This document shows, one piece after another, positions 17,026 through 25,782 of a DNA stretch of 64,000 nucleotides (positions are counted from its first letter, which is position 1; every line of letters begins with the position of its first letter). The position numbers and the translations under genes are program-made. The notes beneath the pieces were generated by a model that saw only the letters and a list, made by a program, of their open reading frames with translations, had not been told where the DNA came from and made no database searches. Where the stretch lies: the NCBI RefSeq assembly GCF_009925085.1, contig NZ_JAABNR010000002.1:62001-126000 (forward strand). Reading direction: 5' to 3'. This stretch comes from Stagnihabitans tardus (lineage in GTDB: Bacteria; Pseudomonadota; Alphaproteobacteria; Rhodobacterales; Rhodobacteraceae).

Positions 17026-18036
17026 ATGCGGGTTTTGCAGGCGATCTTGGTGCGGCTTTTCACGACGGCGGTGACGCTGGCGGGGGTCGCGGTGGTGGTC
17101 TTTGTCGTCATACGGGTGGTGCCGGGCAATCCGATTGCCATGATGCTGCCTCCGGGGGCGACGGAGGAGGATGTGGCGCGGTTGACGGCCCTTTATGGGC
17201 TGGACAAGGGGCTTTGGGCGCAGTTCGGGATCTGGGTTGCGGGGGTGGTTCAAGGCGACTTCGGGACCTCGATCACCACGAAGGCCCCGGTCCTGGAGCT
17301 GGTGCTGGGGCGGCTGCCTGCGACTTTGGAACTGTCGATCATGGCCCTGGTCATGGCGGTGGTCCTGGGCGGGGCGGCGGCGCTGGTGGGGACGCGCTGG
17401 CGGGGCGGCAGGGTCGAGGCCTCGGTCGATGTGGCCAATGGCATGGCGCTTTCGGTGCCGGATTTCCTGTGGGGGCTGGTGTTGATCCTGCTTTTCGGCG
17501 TGCTGGTGCCGGTCTTCCATATCTCGGGCCGCGTCACGCCCTCGCTGGATTTGCCCTTCACCACGGGGTTTTACCTGTTCGAGAGCCTGTTCCGGCTGCG
17601 CTTCGACCTCTGGGCGGACCTGGTGGCGCATATGTTCATGCCGGCCCTGGCCCTGGCGATCCCATTGGCCGCGATCATCGGGCAGCTGTTGAAGCAAAGC
17701 CTGAAGGAGACGATGAACCTGGATTACGTGACGCTCGCCCGCACCAAGGGCTATGGCGAGTTCCGGGTGATCCTGCGCGAGGCCCTGCGCAATGCGGCCC
17801 TGCCCACGCTGACCCTGGTCGGCGTGCAGTTCACCTTCCTCATCGGCGGCACGGTGATCATCGAGCGGCTGTTTTCCTATGAGGGGCTGGGGAACATGGC
17901 CATCGACGCGGTGATCAACCGGGATTTGCCGTTGATTCAAGGGATTGTCGTGCTTTTTGCCGTGATCTTCACCGCGGTCAACCTGGTGGTCGACCTGCTT
18001 TACGCCGTTCTGAACCCGAGGTTGCGTCATGGTTGA
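17026..18036 (+). CDS. ABC transporter permease, DppB type
   Basis: A 336-residue membrane permease with the typical first transmembrane segment followed by RVVPGNP, and six hydrophobic segments in all. The EAA loop near residue 243 (ARTKGYGEFRVILREALRNAALP) contacts the ATPases. It ends in NPRLRHG, the normal DppB/OppB terminus. It follows the binding protein by 120 bp containing a hairpin, and overlaps the next permease gene by eight bases. Confidence 0.93.
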   Translation: MRVLQAILVRLFTTAVTLAGVAVVVFVVIRVVPGNPIAMMLPPGATEEDVARLTALYGLDKGLWAQFGIWVAGVVQGDFGTSITTKAPVLELVLGRLPATLELSIMALVMAVVLGGAAALVGTRWRGGRVEASVDVANGMALSVPDFLWGLVLILLFGVLVPVFHISGRVTPSLDLPFTTGFYLFESLFRLRFDLWADLVAHMFMPALALAIPLAAIIGQLLKQSLKETMNLDYVTLARTKGYGEFRVILREALRNAALPTLTLVGVQFTFLIGGTVIIERLFSYEGLGNMAIDAVINRDLPLIQGIVVLFAVIFTAVNLVVDLLYAVLNPRLRHG

Positions 18037-18880
18037 TGGCCGTTCCCTGACACGCCGCCGGGCGGGCGCGCGGCTTTGGCTGTCGCTGACCTGGCTGGGG
18101 CTTCTCTGCCTCGCCGCGCTTTTCGCGCCTTGGGTCGCGCCCAAGGATCCCCTGGCGCAGGACCTCTTCCTCGGCCGCCTGCCGCCCTTTTGGGTGACGG
18201 GGGCCGAGCCCGGCTATTACCTCGGCACCGACAGCCTCGGCCGCGATGTGCTGAGCCGGATCATCCATGGCGGCCGTGTCGCGCTGATGGTGGCGCTGAT
18301 CGCGGGGGTGGCCACCTGCCTCCTGGGGGCCACGCTGGGGCTTCTGGCGGGGTTCCTGAGGGGCTGGGTAGACATGCTGGTCTCGCGCTTCATCGACATC
18401 TGGATGGCCTTTCCGCCGGTGCTGTTCTCGATCCTTCTGATCGCCGTCATGGGGCCGGGGCTTTGGTCGATCATCCTGGCCATCGTGGTTATCGACTGGA
18501 CGCGGTTCGCGCGGGTGATAAGGGCCGAGGCCATGGCGCAGGGGGCGATGGACTATGTCGCCTCCGCCCGGGTGGCGGGGCGGGGGAGGCTCGGGACCAT
18601 GGTCCGCGAGATCCTGCCCAATGTGCTGCCCACCGTCGTCGTGCTTCTGACGCTGGAGATGGGGATCGCGGTCATCGTCGAGGCGATCTTGTCCTTCGTG
18701 AACCTCTCGATCTCCACCGATGACCCGACCTGGGGGGGGATGATCGCGGAAGGCAGGACCTCGATCCACCAGGCCTGGTGGGTGCTGGTCTTCCCGCTGA
18801 TCACCCTCTTCCTTACCGTCCTGGCCTTTTCGCAATTGGGCGAAGGGCTGAAGGACCGCTTCGACCCGGTGCTGAGATGA
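18029..18880 (+). CDS. ABC transporter permease, DppC type
   Basis: A 283-residue inner-membrane permease. It has the DppC-type N-terminal segment, the conserved LGTDSLGRDVLSRIIHGGRVAL stretch, and the coupling loop YVASARVAGRGRLGTMVREILPN. It pairs with the DppB-type subunit to form the pore. The start lies within the previous gene (8-base overlap) and its end shares ATGA with the first ATPase gene, so all components are translated as a coupled set. Confidence 0.93.
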   Translation: MVDGRSLTRRRAGARLWLSLTWLGLLCLAALFAPWVAPKDPLAQDLFLGRLPPFWVTGAEPGYYLGTDSLGRDVLSRIIHGGRVALMVALIAGVATCLLGATLGLLAGFLRGWVDMLVSRFIDIWMAFPPVLFSILLIAVMGPGLWSIILAIVVIDWTRFARVIRAEAMAQGAMDYVASARVAGRGRLGTMVREILPNVLPTVVVLLTLEMGIAVIVEAILSFVNLSISTDDPTWGGMIAEGRTSIHQAWWVLVFPLITLFLTVLAFSQLGEGLKDRFDPVLR

Positions 18881-19743
18881 GCTTCCTGGATATCCGCGGG
18901 CTTTCGGTCCGGTTGAAGAAGGGACCTGCCCTCTTGCGGCGTGTCTCCTTGCAGGTTCAGGCCGCAGAGGTGCGCGGGCTGGTGGGGGAATCCGGCGCGG
19001 GCAAGTCGATGATCGGCAAGGCGGTTCTGGGCATCCTGCCGCCCTCGGTCGAGGTGTCGGAGGGGGAGATTTTCCTGGATGGCGTGGACCTCTTGCGGAT
19101 GGCTCCCTCGGAGCGGCGGCGCAAGATCGGCGCCGTGGCGGCCCTGATCCCGCAAGACCCCTTGACCGCGCTGAACCCCTCGCACCGGATCGGGCCGCAG
19201 ATTACCGACCGTTTGGTTGACATCCTTGGCTGGACGCGGGCAAGGGCCGAGGCGCGGGCCCTGGAACTCTTGGCCGAGGTGCAAATCCCCGACCCCGCCC
19301 GTGTCATGCGGTCTTACCCGCATGAGCTTTCGGGCGGCATGCGGCAGCGCATCCTGATCGCTTCGGCCTTCGCCGCAGAGCCCAAGCTGATCGTGGCGGA
19401 TGAGCCGACGACGGCCCTGGATGTGACGGTGCAGAAACAGATCCTGCGGCTGATCGCGGGGATGCAGGCGCGGCATGGGACGGCTTTGCTCTTCGTGACG
19501 CATGACCTGGGGGTGGTCTCCAAGGTCTGCCAGAAGCTTTCGGTGCTTTATTCCGGGCTTGTGGTCGAGGATACCTCTGTGGCGGAGTTCTTCACGGCCC
19601 CGCGCCATCCCTATTCGGCGGCCCTCTTGGCGGCGACGCCGAAATACACCGACCCCTTGGCCGGGCTGAACCCGGTGCCCGATGCGGTCATCGACGCGGT
19701 GCGGGCCGAGGTAGCGGCTTTTGATCGGATGCGGCATGGCTGA
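18877..19743 (+). CDS. ABC transporter ATP-binding protein, DppD type
   Basis: A 288-residue ATPase with Walker A GESGAGKS, ABC signature LSGGMRQR and Walker B LIVADEPTTALD, followed by the H-loop (VTHDLGVV). It is somewhat shorter than the usual 320-330 residues because the C-terminal oligopeptide extension is brief. The ATG at 18877 overlaps the DppC stop; its own end overlaps the next ATPase gene by eight bases. It energises import together with the DppF-type partner. Confidence 0.93.
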   Translation: MSFLDIRGLSVRLKKGPALLRRVSLQVQAAEVRGLVGESGAGKSMIGKAVLGILPPSVEVSEGEIFLDGVDLLRMAPSERRRKIGAVAALIPQDPLTALNPSHRIGPQITDRLVDILGWTRARAEARALELLAEVQIPDPARVMRSYPHELSGGMRQRILIASAFAAEPKLIVADEPTTALDVTVQKQILRLIAGMQARHGTALLFVTHDLGVVSKVCQKLSVLYSGLVVEDTSVAEFFTAPRHPYSAALLAATPKYTDPLAGLNPVPDAVIDAVRAEVAAFDRMRHG

Positions 19744-20536
19744 CATTTATACCATTGAAAACCTTCGGCTTTCCCTGGCCAACATGACGGAAAGGCGCTT
19801 TTTCGGCGCCACGCCGCAGCTGGAGATCCTGAAGGGTCTGGACTTCTCCATCCCCAGGGGCGCCGTGGTGGGGATCGTCGGAGGCTCGGGCTCGGGCAAG
19901 TCGACGCTGGGGCGGGCCCTGGTGCGGCTGTTGGAGCCTTCGGGCGGGGCGATCCGCTTCGATGGGGTCGATATCACCCATCTGTCCGAGGCGGAGCTGC
20001 GCCCCCTGCGGCGGAGGTTCCAGATGATCTTCCAGGACCCGATGTCCAGCTTGAACCCGCGCCACCGCGTCGGCACGATCATTGCCGAGCCCCTGCGGCT
20101 GCACGGCTTCGACGCCATCCCGGCGCGGGTGGCGCGGGCCTTGGACAACGTGGGCCTGCCCCAGGCCTTCGCGAGCCGCTATCCGCATGAGCTTTCGGGC
20201 GGGCAAAGGCAGCGTGTGGGCATCGCCCGCGCCATCGCCCTGGAGCCCGATTTCATCCTGGCCGACGAGATCGTCTCGGGCCTGGATGTGTCCTCCCAGG
20301 CGCAGGTCCTGAACCTCTTGGAGCGGCTGGTGGCCGATCTGGGTCTGACCCTGGCCTTCATCAGCCATGACCTCTCGGTGATCCGGCGCCTGTGCAGCCG
20401 GGTGATCGTGCTGCACCATGGCCGCATCGTCGAGAACCGCGAGACCGGGGCGCTTTTCGCCGCGCCCGAGGCCGCCTATACGCGCGAGCTTCTGGACGCG
20501 ATTCCCCTCCCCGACCCCGCCCAGGCCTGGGCCTGA
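19736..20536 (+). CDS. ABC transporter ATP-binding protein, DppF type
   Basis: A 266-residue ATPase with Walker A GGSGSGKST, signature LSGGQRQR and Walker B FILADEIVSGLD. In the last motif the usual DEP(T/V)SALD reads DEIVSGLD, a mild departure that keeps the catalytic acidic pair. It is the last gene of the importer operon, eight bases inside the preceding gene, and ends before a strong palindrome shared with the convergent amidohydrolase. Shorter than typical DppF, lacking much of the C-terminal tail. Confidence 0.92.
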   Translation: MADIYTIENLRLSLANMTERRFFGATPQLEILKGLDFSIPRGAVVGIVGGSGSGKSTLGRALVRLLEPSGGAIRFDGVDITHLSEAELRPLRRRFQMIFQDPMSSLNPRHRVGTIIAEPLRLHGFDAIPARVARALDNVGLPQAFASRYPHELSGGQRQRVGIARAIALEPDFILADEIVSGLDVSSQAQVLNLLERLVADLGLTLAFISHDLSVIRRLCSRVIVLHHGRIVENRETGALFAAPEAAYTRELLDAIPLPDPAQAWA

Positions 20537-20558
20537 GGCGCTCTGGCCCGGCTGCGTA

Positions 20559-20578
20559 GCCCGGGGTATACCCCGGGC
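20559..20578. terminator. Perfect 20-bp palindrome between convergent genes
   Basis: GCCCGGGGTATACCCCGGGC is a perfect palindrome located between the importer operon and the convergent amidohydrolase gene, touching the latter's stop codon. It should fold into a stable hairpin in either transcript. No long T run follows, so termination may be partial. Confidence 0.6.
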
Positions 20579-20579
20579 C

Positions 20580-21995
20580 TTAGCGCGCCACCAAGGGCGG
20601 CTTCAGATCGGCAGGCAGGGGCGAGGTATAGGGCGTCCGCGCCAGCCTGCGCGCATGCTCCGCCTTGGCCTCCGCCAAGAGCGCGGCATCGGCACAAAGC
20701 CTTTGGCCCAGCATCGCCATGGCCTTGGCCGCATGGGTCATGCCCTTGTGCGCGGCAGGCGCCTTGCCCTGAGCCGTGATCTGCCAGGAATGCCCCGGCG
20801 TGCCGATGGCATGGCAGGCCACCAGGACCTCGGTCGTGGGCACGGCCCAGGTGACGTCGGACACATCGGTGGAGCCGATCATGACCTCTCCACCCGGGCG
20901 CAGGGGGGTGATGGTGGTGGAAAGCGCCTCGTCGCGCGGCTCGGTGCCGATGCCGCGCCAGGGGGCTTCGAGGTCGGTGGGCGACAGCGTGGCACGGATG
21001 GCGCGGGCAAAGGCCCGGTCCTCGTCGTCGAAAGGCACGCCGCCGAGATCCTCCAGCACCGCATGCATGGCGCGGTCCATGGTCTCGTTCACCAGGTTGT
21101 TCGAGACGGCGGAGAAGACCTGGGCCTGAACCTGCGTGCCCGTCATCAGCGCCGCTCCCCGGGCCACGTCCTTGACCCTTTCGACCAGGGCCAGCATGTC
21201 GGCCAGCTGCAATGCGCGGATCGAATAGCGGACCTTCGCGCTGGCCTGGACGACATTGGGCGCCGTGCCCCCGGCATCGAGATAGGCGTAATGGATCCGC
21301 GCCCCGTTCACCATGTGCTCGCGCAGGTAGTTCACGCCGACCGAGGTGAGCTCCACCGCATCCAGCGCCGAGCGGCCAAGGTGCGGCGAGACGGCGGCAT
21401 GCGAGGCGCGGCCTGTGAAGGTGAAATCCATCCGTGTGTTGGCCAGGCTTTCGGGGTCATCGACGCGGGTAAAGCAATCCGGATGCCAGGTGATCGCCGC
21501 ATCGACATCGGCAAAGGCCCCGTCGCGGACCATGAAGGCCTTGGCCGCGCCGCCTTCCTCCGCCGGGCAGCCGTAATAGCGCACGCGGCCCGGCGTGCCG
21601 GTCTGCGCCAGCCAGTCCTTCAGCGCGCAGGCCGCCAGCAGGGAGGCCGCGCCGAGGAGGTTATGCCCGCAGCCATGGCCATTCGCCCCCGGCGCCAGTG
21701 GGCGCGGTTCGGCGATACCGGCTTCCTGCGACAGCCCCGGCAGGGCGTCATATTCCCCCAGGATGGCGATGACGGGCCCGCCTTCGCCCGCCTCTCCCAT
21801 CACCGCCGTCGGAATGCCGGTGACGCTTTCGGTGACGCGGAAGCCCTTGGCACGCAAGACCTCCGTATGGGCCGCACAAGAGGCGAACTCGCCATACAAG
21901 AGCTCTGGCGTGGCCCAGACGCGGTCAGCCAGTTCGGTCAGGTCGGCACGGTGGGTCTCGACGGCATCGAGGATCGGATGGGTGTTCTTCATCAT
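20580..21995 (-). CDS. M20-family amidohydrolase, AbgB-like (aminobenzoyl-glutamate hydrolase type)
   Basis: A 471-residue metallo-amidohydrolase of about AbgB length. Conserved stretches include LGEYDALPGLSQ, the metal-site sequence NGHGCGHNLLGA, YGCPAEEGG, TWHPD and PHLGRSALDAV; these recall E. coli AbgB over the whole length. AbgB with AbgA cleaves p-aminobenzoyl-glutamate; no AbgA-like gene is visible here. Relatives also cleave aryl-acetyl-amino acids. It is convergent with the peptide-type importer, suggesting uptake then hydrolysis of an aminoacyl-aromatic conjugate; that is inference. Two adjacent ATG codons exist; the second has better spacing from GGAG, which would remove one residue. 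Confidence 0.85.
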   Translation of the reverse strand: MMKNTHPILDAVETHRADLTELADRVWATPELLYGEFASCAAHTEVLRAKGFRVTESVTGIPTAVMGEAGEGGPVIAILGEYDALPGLSQEAGIAEPRPLAPGANGHGCGHNLLGAASLLAACALKDWLAQTGTPGRVRYYGCPAEEGGAAKAFMVRDGAFADVDAAITWHPDCFTRVDDPESLANTRMDFTFTGRASHAAVSPHLGRSALDAVELTSVGVNYLREHMVNGARIHYAYLDAGGTAPNVVQASAKVRYSIRALQLADMLALVERVKDVARGAALMTGTQVQAQVFSAVSNNLVNETMDRAMHAVLEDLGGVPFDDEDRAFARAIRATLSPTDLEAPWRGIGTEPRDEALSTTITPLRPGGEVMIGSTDVSDVTWAVPTTEVLVACHAIGTPGHSWQITAQGKAPAAHKGMTHAAKAMAMLGQRLCADAALLAEAKAEHARRLARTPYTSPLPADLKPPLVAR

Positions 21996-22107
21996 GGCTC
22001 TCCTTGCCCCATGCTGGCCCCTTGCCGCGCCCAAGTCCAGAGCAGGCCTCGCTTGCAAGCCGGTGCCGAAATCGGCACTCTGACCGGGCAGGGCAAGGGC
22101 AGGGTTT

Positions 22108-25100
22108 ATGATAAAGGGATTTCTCGATCGGATCTTGGGCAAGGCCCCGGATGCACCCGAGGGGGCGGCAGCGGTTCTGAAGGACTATATGAGCTTCCTT
22201 TCCGCGATCGACTACGGGCTTGCGGGCAAGGCGGTTTCTTATATCCAGACCGGAGAGGGGCGGACGGTGCTGGCCGCGCTTGGGGCGCATCAGGCCAAGA
22301 TCGACGCGGCCGTCCAGGACCTGCGCTATGGCAGGCGCAACAATCAAAGGCTGCCCACGGAGAAGCTGGTTGCCCTGATGGGCCAGGCCGTGGCGCATCC
22401 CGATTGGCTGGTGCGGCTCTGCGAGGTCCTGGTGCCGATCACCCAGTCCGACACGATTCATAGCCTGCGCAGTGCCGAAAAGCTGACACCGACCGTCAAG
22501 GCACTGTGGCTGCACCTGCCCAGCCAATTCGTTCTGCTCCCGGAAGCGGCCAACTGGCTTTCCCTGCCCATGGTGGCCGCTTTGGTCGACCGAATGGGGC
22601 GCCGCGCCGATCTTTTGCAGCTGGTCTTCTCGCATCCCCTGCATGTGACCCTGAACCGCTTCCCGGAGCCGGGGGTGATGAAGTTCCTGCTGACGACCTC
22701 TTTGGAGGAGCTGAAAGAGGCCGAGGCGCGGCTGGATGCCTCGAGCCGGGCCGAGATGTGGCAGACCCTGGGGCGGGTGCAGCTTGCGCTGGAGGAGGCG
22801 GTGCTGGACCATCTCTTCACCCGGCTGGCGGATGGCTCGGCCAAGGTCGCGGCTGCCGCGCGGGGGGCGCTCAGGGGCCAGGATGCGTCACGGATCCTGC
22901 CCAAGGCCCTGGCGCAGCTTGCGGCCCCCAGTGCGGCGCAGCGCAAGGCCGCCGTGCAGCTTCTGGGCGACATGAAGACGCCCGAGGCGCTGGAGGCCCT
23001 GCGTCAGCGCCAGCCGGAAGAGGGCGTCGAGAGCCTCCGCGCCCTGATCGCGCAGTTCCTGGGCACCGCGCCCGGGCTGGCAGAAGTGCAGGCCGCAGCG
23101 CCCGGGCCCTGGGCCGGACCCGTCTCTGAACAGGCGGAAGAGGGGTTCTATCTTTCGGTCAAGGGCGAAAGGGTCGCCCTGCCGCCCGATGTCGTGCTGG
23201 TGGATGACGGAAGCAGCCCCTTTGGCAGGGCGGATGTGGCCGAACTCCGCCGCGCCGAGGACGACTACAACGCCAAGCGCGAGGCAGAGTCCAAGGCCAA
23301 GGGCTGGCGGGTCCATACGCTCAAAACCTCGGCCGAGGTCATCGTCTCGGCCTTCAACGGCGAAAGGCTTGCGCGCGGTGTCCAGGTGCCCACGCGGCAT
23401 CCGGTCTATCATCCCTGGATGACCCGCGCCATGGCGCAGATCACCCCGGCCCGGCGGCTGGCCCTGGTGATGCAGGGGCAGATGGCCGTGACCCATGTCG
23501 TCATGCCCTGGAGCGATTATCCGCTGAAGACCTGGCTGCATGAGGCCATGGAGGCGGGCGAGTTCGACCTGCGCACCCTTTTGCGGGCGGCGGCGGCCGC
23601 AGGCTTGACGCCCGCCTATTCCGGGCCCTATGCCCGCAAGCCCGTGCCCTCCTCGGGCAGCTACGAGGCGCGCTTTCTGCAAGGCGTGATCGAGGGGGCG
23701 GATTACACGGCCCCGCTGCGCGAGCTCGCGCCCCATGTCGTCTGGCCCCTGCTGGCCCAGAACCTGACCCTGCTGGTGCGCTACCTGCCGCCGCAGGCCG
23801 ATGCCGTGGGCCCGATGATCGAGGTCCTGGCGCTTTTGGCGACCCTCCCGGCGCTGCCGCAATCCATGGTCAACCCGGTGCTTTACGCGGCCTTCTCAGA
23901 GAGCGCCCAGGTTCGCAAGGCGGCCGCAGCGCTGTTGCGCGATGTCCCGGGGCTGGAGGCCGCCCTGACCGCGGCCCTCGCCGACAAGCGCCAGACCGTG
24001 CGGGCCTCTGCCGCGCAGATGATGGCGGCGCAGAGGCTGACCGCAGGGCTGCCCGCCCTGACCAAGGCGCTGAAGGCGGAAAAGTCGGAGACCGCCCGCG
24101 CCGCGCTGATCGGCGCGGTGAAGGCCTTGGGGGGCGACGTCAGCCCCTGGATCGGCCCCGAAGCCCTGACCGCCGAGGCCAAGGCCCTGATTACCAAGCT
24201 GAAACCCCTGCCCGAGGGGATCTTGCACTTTTCCACCCTGGCCGGCCTCTGCTGGGCCGATGGCTCCCCCATAGCGCCCGAGGTCCCCGAGGCCTGGGCG
24301 CGGCTGGCCGTCAAGCTGAAGACCCCCGGCGAAGGCGCGCTTTTCGGCCTTTACCTCGACCAGCTCCGCCCCTCTGACGCCGCCGCCTTCTCGCTTTGGG
24401 TGCTGCAAAGCTGGATCAGCTTCGACACGGCCAAGGGGTCGCAGGCTGACCATGTGGCGAAGATGATGGTGCAGGCCAAGCAGATGCAGGGCCATAGCTA
24501 TTATGCCAAGTATTCCCTGGAAGAGCTTCTGGCCATGGTCCTGGCCTATAGCCCCAACCCCTATTTGAACTCGGGCGCGGACACCAAGGGGCTCCTGGCC
24601 CTCGCGATCCGCGCCACCCAGGGCGTTCAGGTCGCCACCGCCTATCTGAAGGACCACGGCAAGCGCGTCTCGCAGGCCAAGGCGCTGGTGGATATGCTGG
24701 CCGCCATGGGCACGCCCGAGGCCGTGCAGCGCCTCGTCGCCACTTCCACCCGCTTCAAGCAGAAGTCGGTCCGCGAACATGCCGAGGCGCAGGTGACCGC
24801 GCTGGCCGAGGCGCGGGGCTGGACGGGCGACACCCTGGCCGACCGCTCCGTCCCCTCGGGCGGGCTGGAGGAGGGCGGCCAGACCGTGCTGGAGGTGGGC
24901 GAGGCCGCCAAGCCCTATGCCCTGCGCCTGGGCTCCGACCTGAAACTGCGGCTTTTCAACCCCGAGGGGCGCGAGGTCCAGTCGCTCCCCCCCGGCACGG
25001 ATGAGACCACCAAGGAGGCCAAGGCCCAGCTTTCCGCCGCCAAGGCCGCCGTGAAGGCCGCCGTCACCCAGCAAAGCGCCAGGCTCTACGAGGCGATGCT

Positions 25101-25782
25101 GGCCGGGCGGCGCTGGCGGCTGGAGGATTGGCAGGCCGACCTCCTGGGCCATCCGATCCTGTCGCGGCTGGTGGAAAGCGTGATCTGGCGGCTGTTGGAC
25201 GAAGAGGGCGCGGTCGTGGCCTCTTTCCGCCCCACGGCGGAGGGCGATTTCCTCGACGCCCAGGGCGATGATGTGGCACTAACGGGCGCTTTCGTCGACC
25301 TCCTCCACGGCTCGCATCTTCAGGACACCGGCCCCTGGCTCCAGCACCTGAAGGACTTCGAGATCACCCCGCTCTTCGCCCAGCTGTCCCGCCCCGTCAT
25401 GCGCCCGACGACCGAGACCGACCGGATCGAGACCCGCCACGGCTGGGTCATCGACGGCCTGCGCCTGCGGTCAGAGGCCGCGAAATACGGCTATGACAAG
25501 GGCGCAACCGAGGACGGCGGGGTCTTCATGACCTATATCAAGCGCTTCCCCTCGGTCGGCATCGACGCGGTGATCGAGTTCTCGGGCTCCGAGGCTTCGG
25601 TGACGGCGGACCCGGTCGCCCTTCAGGCGCTCTATTTCGTGGGCAATTCCAAGAACCGCTATCGGCCCCTGACCCTGGCCAAGGTGCCGCCGCTCTTGCT
25701 CTCGGAATGCTGGTGCGACCTGCATGACATCGCGCTGAAAGGGGCCCATGACCCGGATTGGCAAAAGAGGATGAAGTTCTGA
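22108..25782 (+). CDS. DUF4132 / MolR-YehI-like large HEAT-repeat protein
   Basis: A 1224-residue cytoplasmic protein with no signal or membrane segment. The middle is rich in alpha-helical HEAT-like repeats, for example around residues 590-700 (VLYAAFSESAQVRKAAAALLRDVPG). The C-terminal 230 residues form the DUF4132 domain (HPILSRLVESVIW, DFEITPLFAQLSRP, and the cysteine-containing end LLLSECWCDLHDIALKG). Length and domain match E. coli YehI. Biochemical function is unknown. It is the first of five genes joined by overlaps (TGATG with the next), so it is probably a scaffold or substrate adaptor for the AAA+/VWA machine that follows. Confidence 0.85.
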   Translation: MIKGFLDRILGKAPDAPEGAAAVLKDYMSFLSAIDYGLAGKAVSYIQTGEGRTVLAALGAHQAKIDAAVQDLRYGRRNNQRLPTEKLVALMGQAVAHPDWLVRLCEVLVPITQSDTIHSLRSAEKLTPTVKALWLHLPSQFVLLPEAANWLSLPMVAALVDRMGRRADLLQLVFSHPLHVTLNRFPEPGVMKFLLTTSLEELKEAEARLDASSRAEMWQTLGRVQLALEEAVLDHLFTRLADGSAKVAAAARGALRGQDASRILPKALAQLAAPSAAQRKAAVQLLGDMKTPEALEALRQRQPEEGVESLRALIAQFLGTAPGLAEVQAAAPGPWAGPVSEQAEEGFYLSVKGERVALPPDVVLVDDGSSPFGRADVAELRRAEDDYNAKREAESKAKGWRVHTLKTSAEVIVSAFNGERLARGVQVPTRHPVYHPWMTRAMAQITPARRLALVMQGQMAVTHVVMPWSDYPLKTWLHEAMEAGEFDLRTLLRAAAAAGLTPAYSGPYARKPVPSSGSYEARFLQGVIEGADYTAPLRELAPHVVWPLLAQNLTLLVRYLPPQADAVGPMIEVLALLATLPALPQSMVNPVLYAAFSESAQVRKAAAALLRDVPGLEAALTAALADKRQTVRASAAQMMAAQRLTAGLPALTKALKAEKSETARAALIGAVKALGGDVSPWIGPEALTAEAKALITKLKPLPEGILHFSTLAGLCWADGSPIAPEVPEAWARLAVKLKTPGEGALFGLYLDQLRPSDAAAFSLWVLQSWISFDTAKGSQADHVAKMMVQAKQMQGHSYYAKYSLEELLAMVLAYSPNPYLNSGADTKGLLALAIRATQGVQVATAYLKDHGKRVSQAKALVDMLAAMGTPEAVQRLVATSTRFKQKSVREHAEAQVTALAEARGWTGDTLADRSVPSGGLEEGGQTVLEVGEAAKPYALRLGSDLKLRLFNPEGREVQSLPPGTDETTKEAKAQLSAAKAAVKAAVTQQSARLYEAMLAGRRWRLEDWQADLLGHPILSRLVESVIWRLLDEEGAVVASFRPTAEGDFLDAQGDDVALTGAFVDLLHGSHLQDTGPWLQHLKDFEITPLFAQLSRPVMRPTTETDRIETRHGWVIDGLRLRSEAAKYGYDKGATEDGGVFMTYIKRFPSVGIDAVIEFSGSEASVTADPVALQALYFVGNSKNRYRPLTLAKVPPLLLSECWCDLHDIALKGAHDPDWQKRMKF

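Noticed and set aside
15508-18144. An 878-codon open frame on the minus strand across the binding protein and permease genes
   Set aside because: Arg/Gln/His-rich shadow of clear ABC transporter genes, with no domain and no ribosome site.
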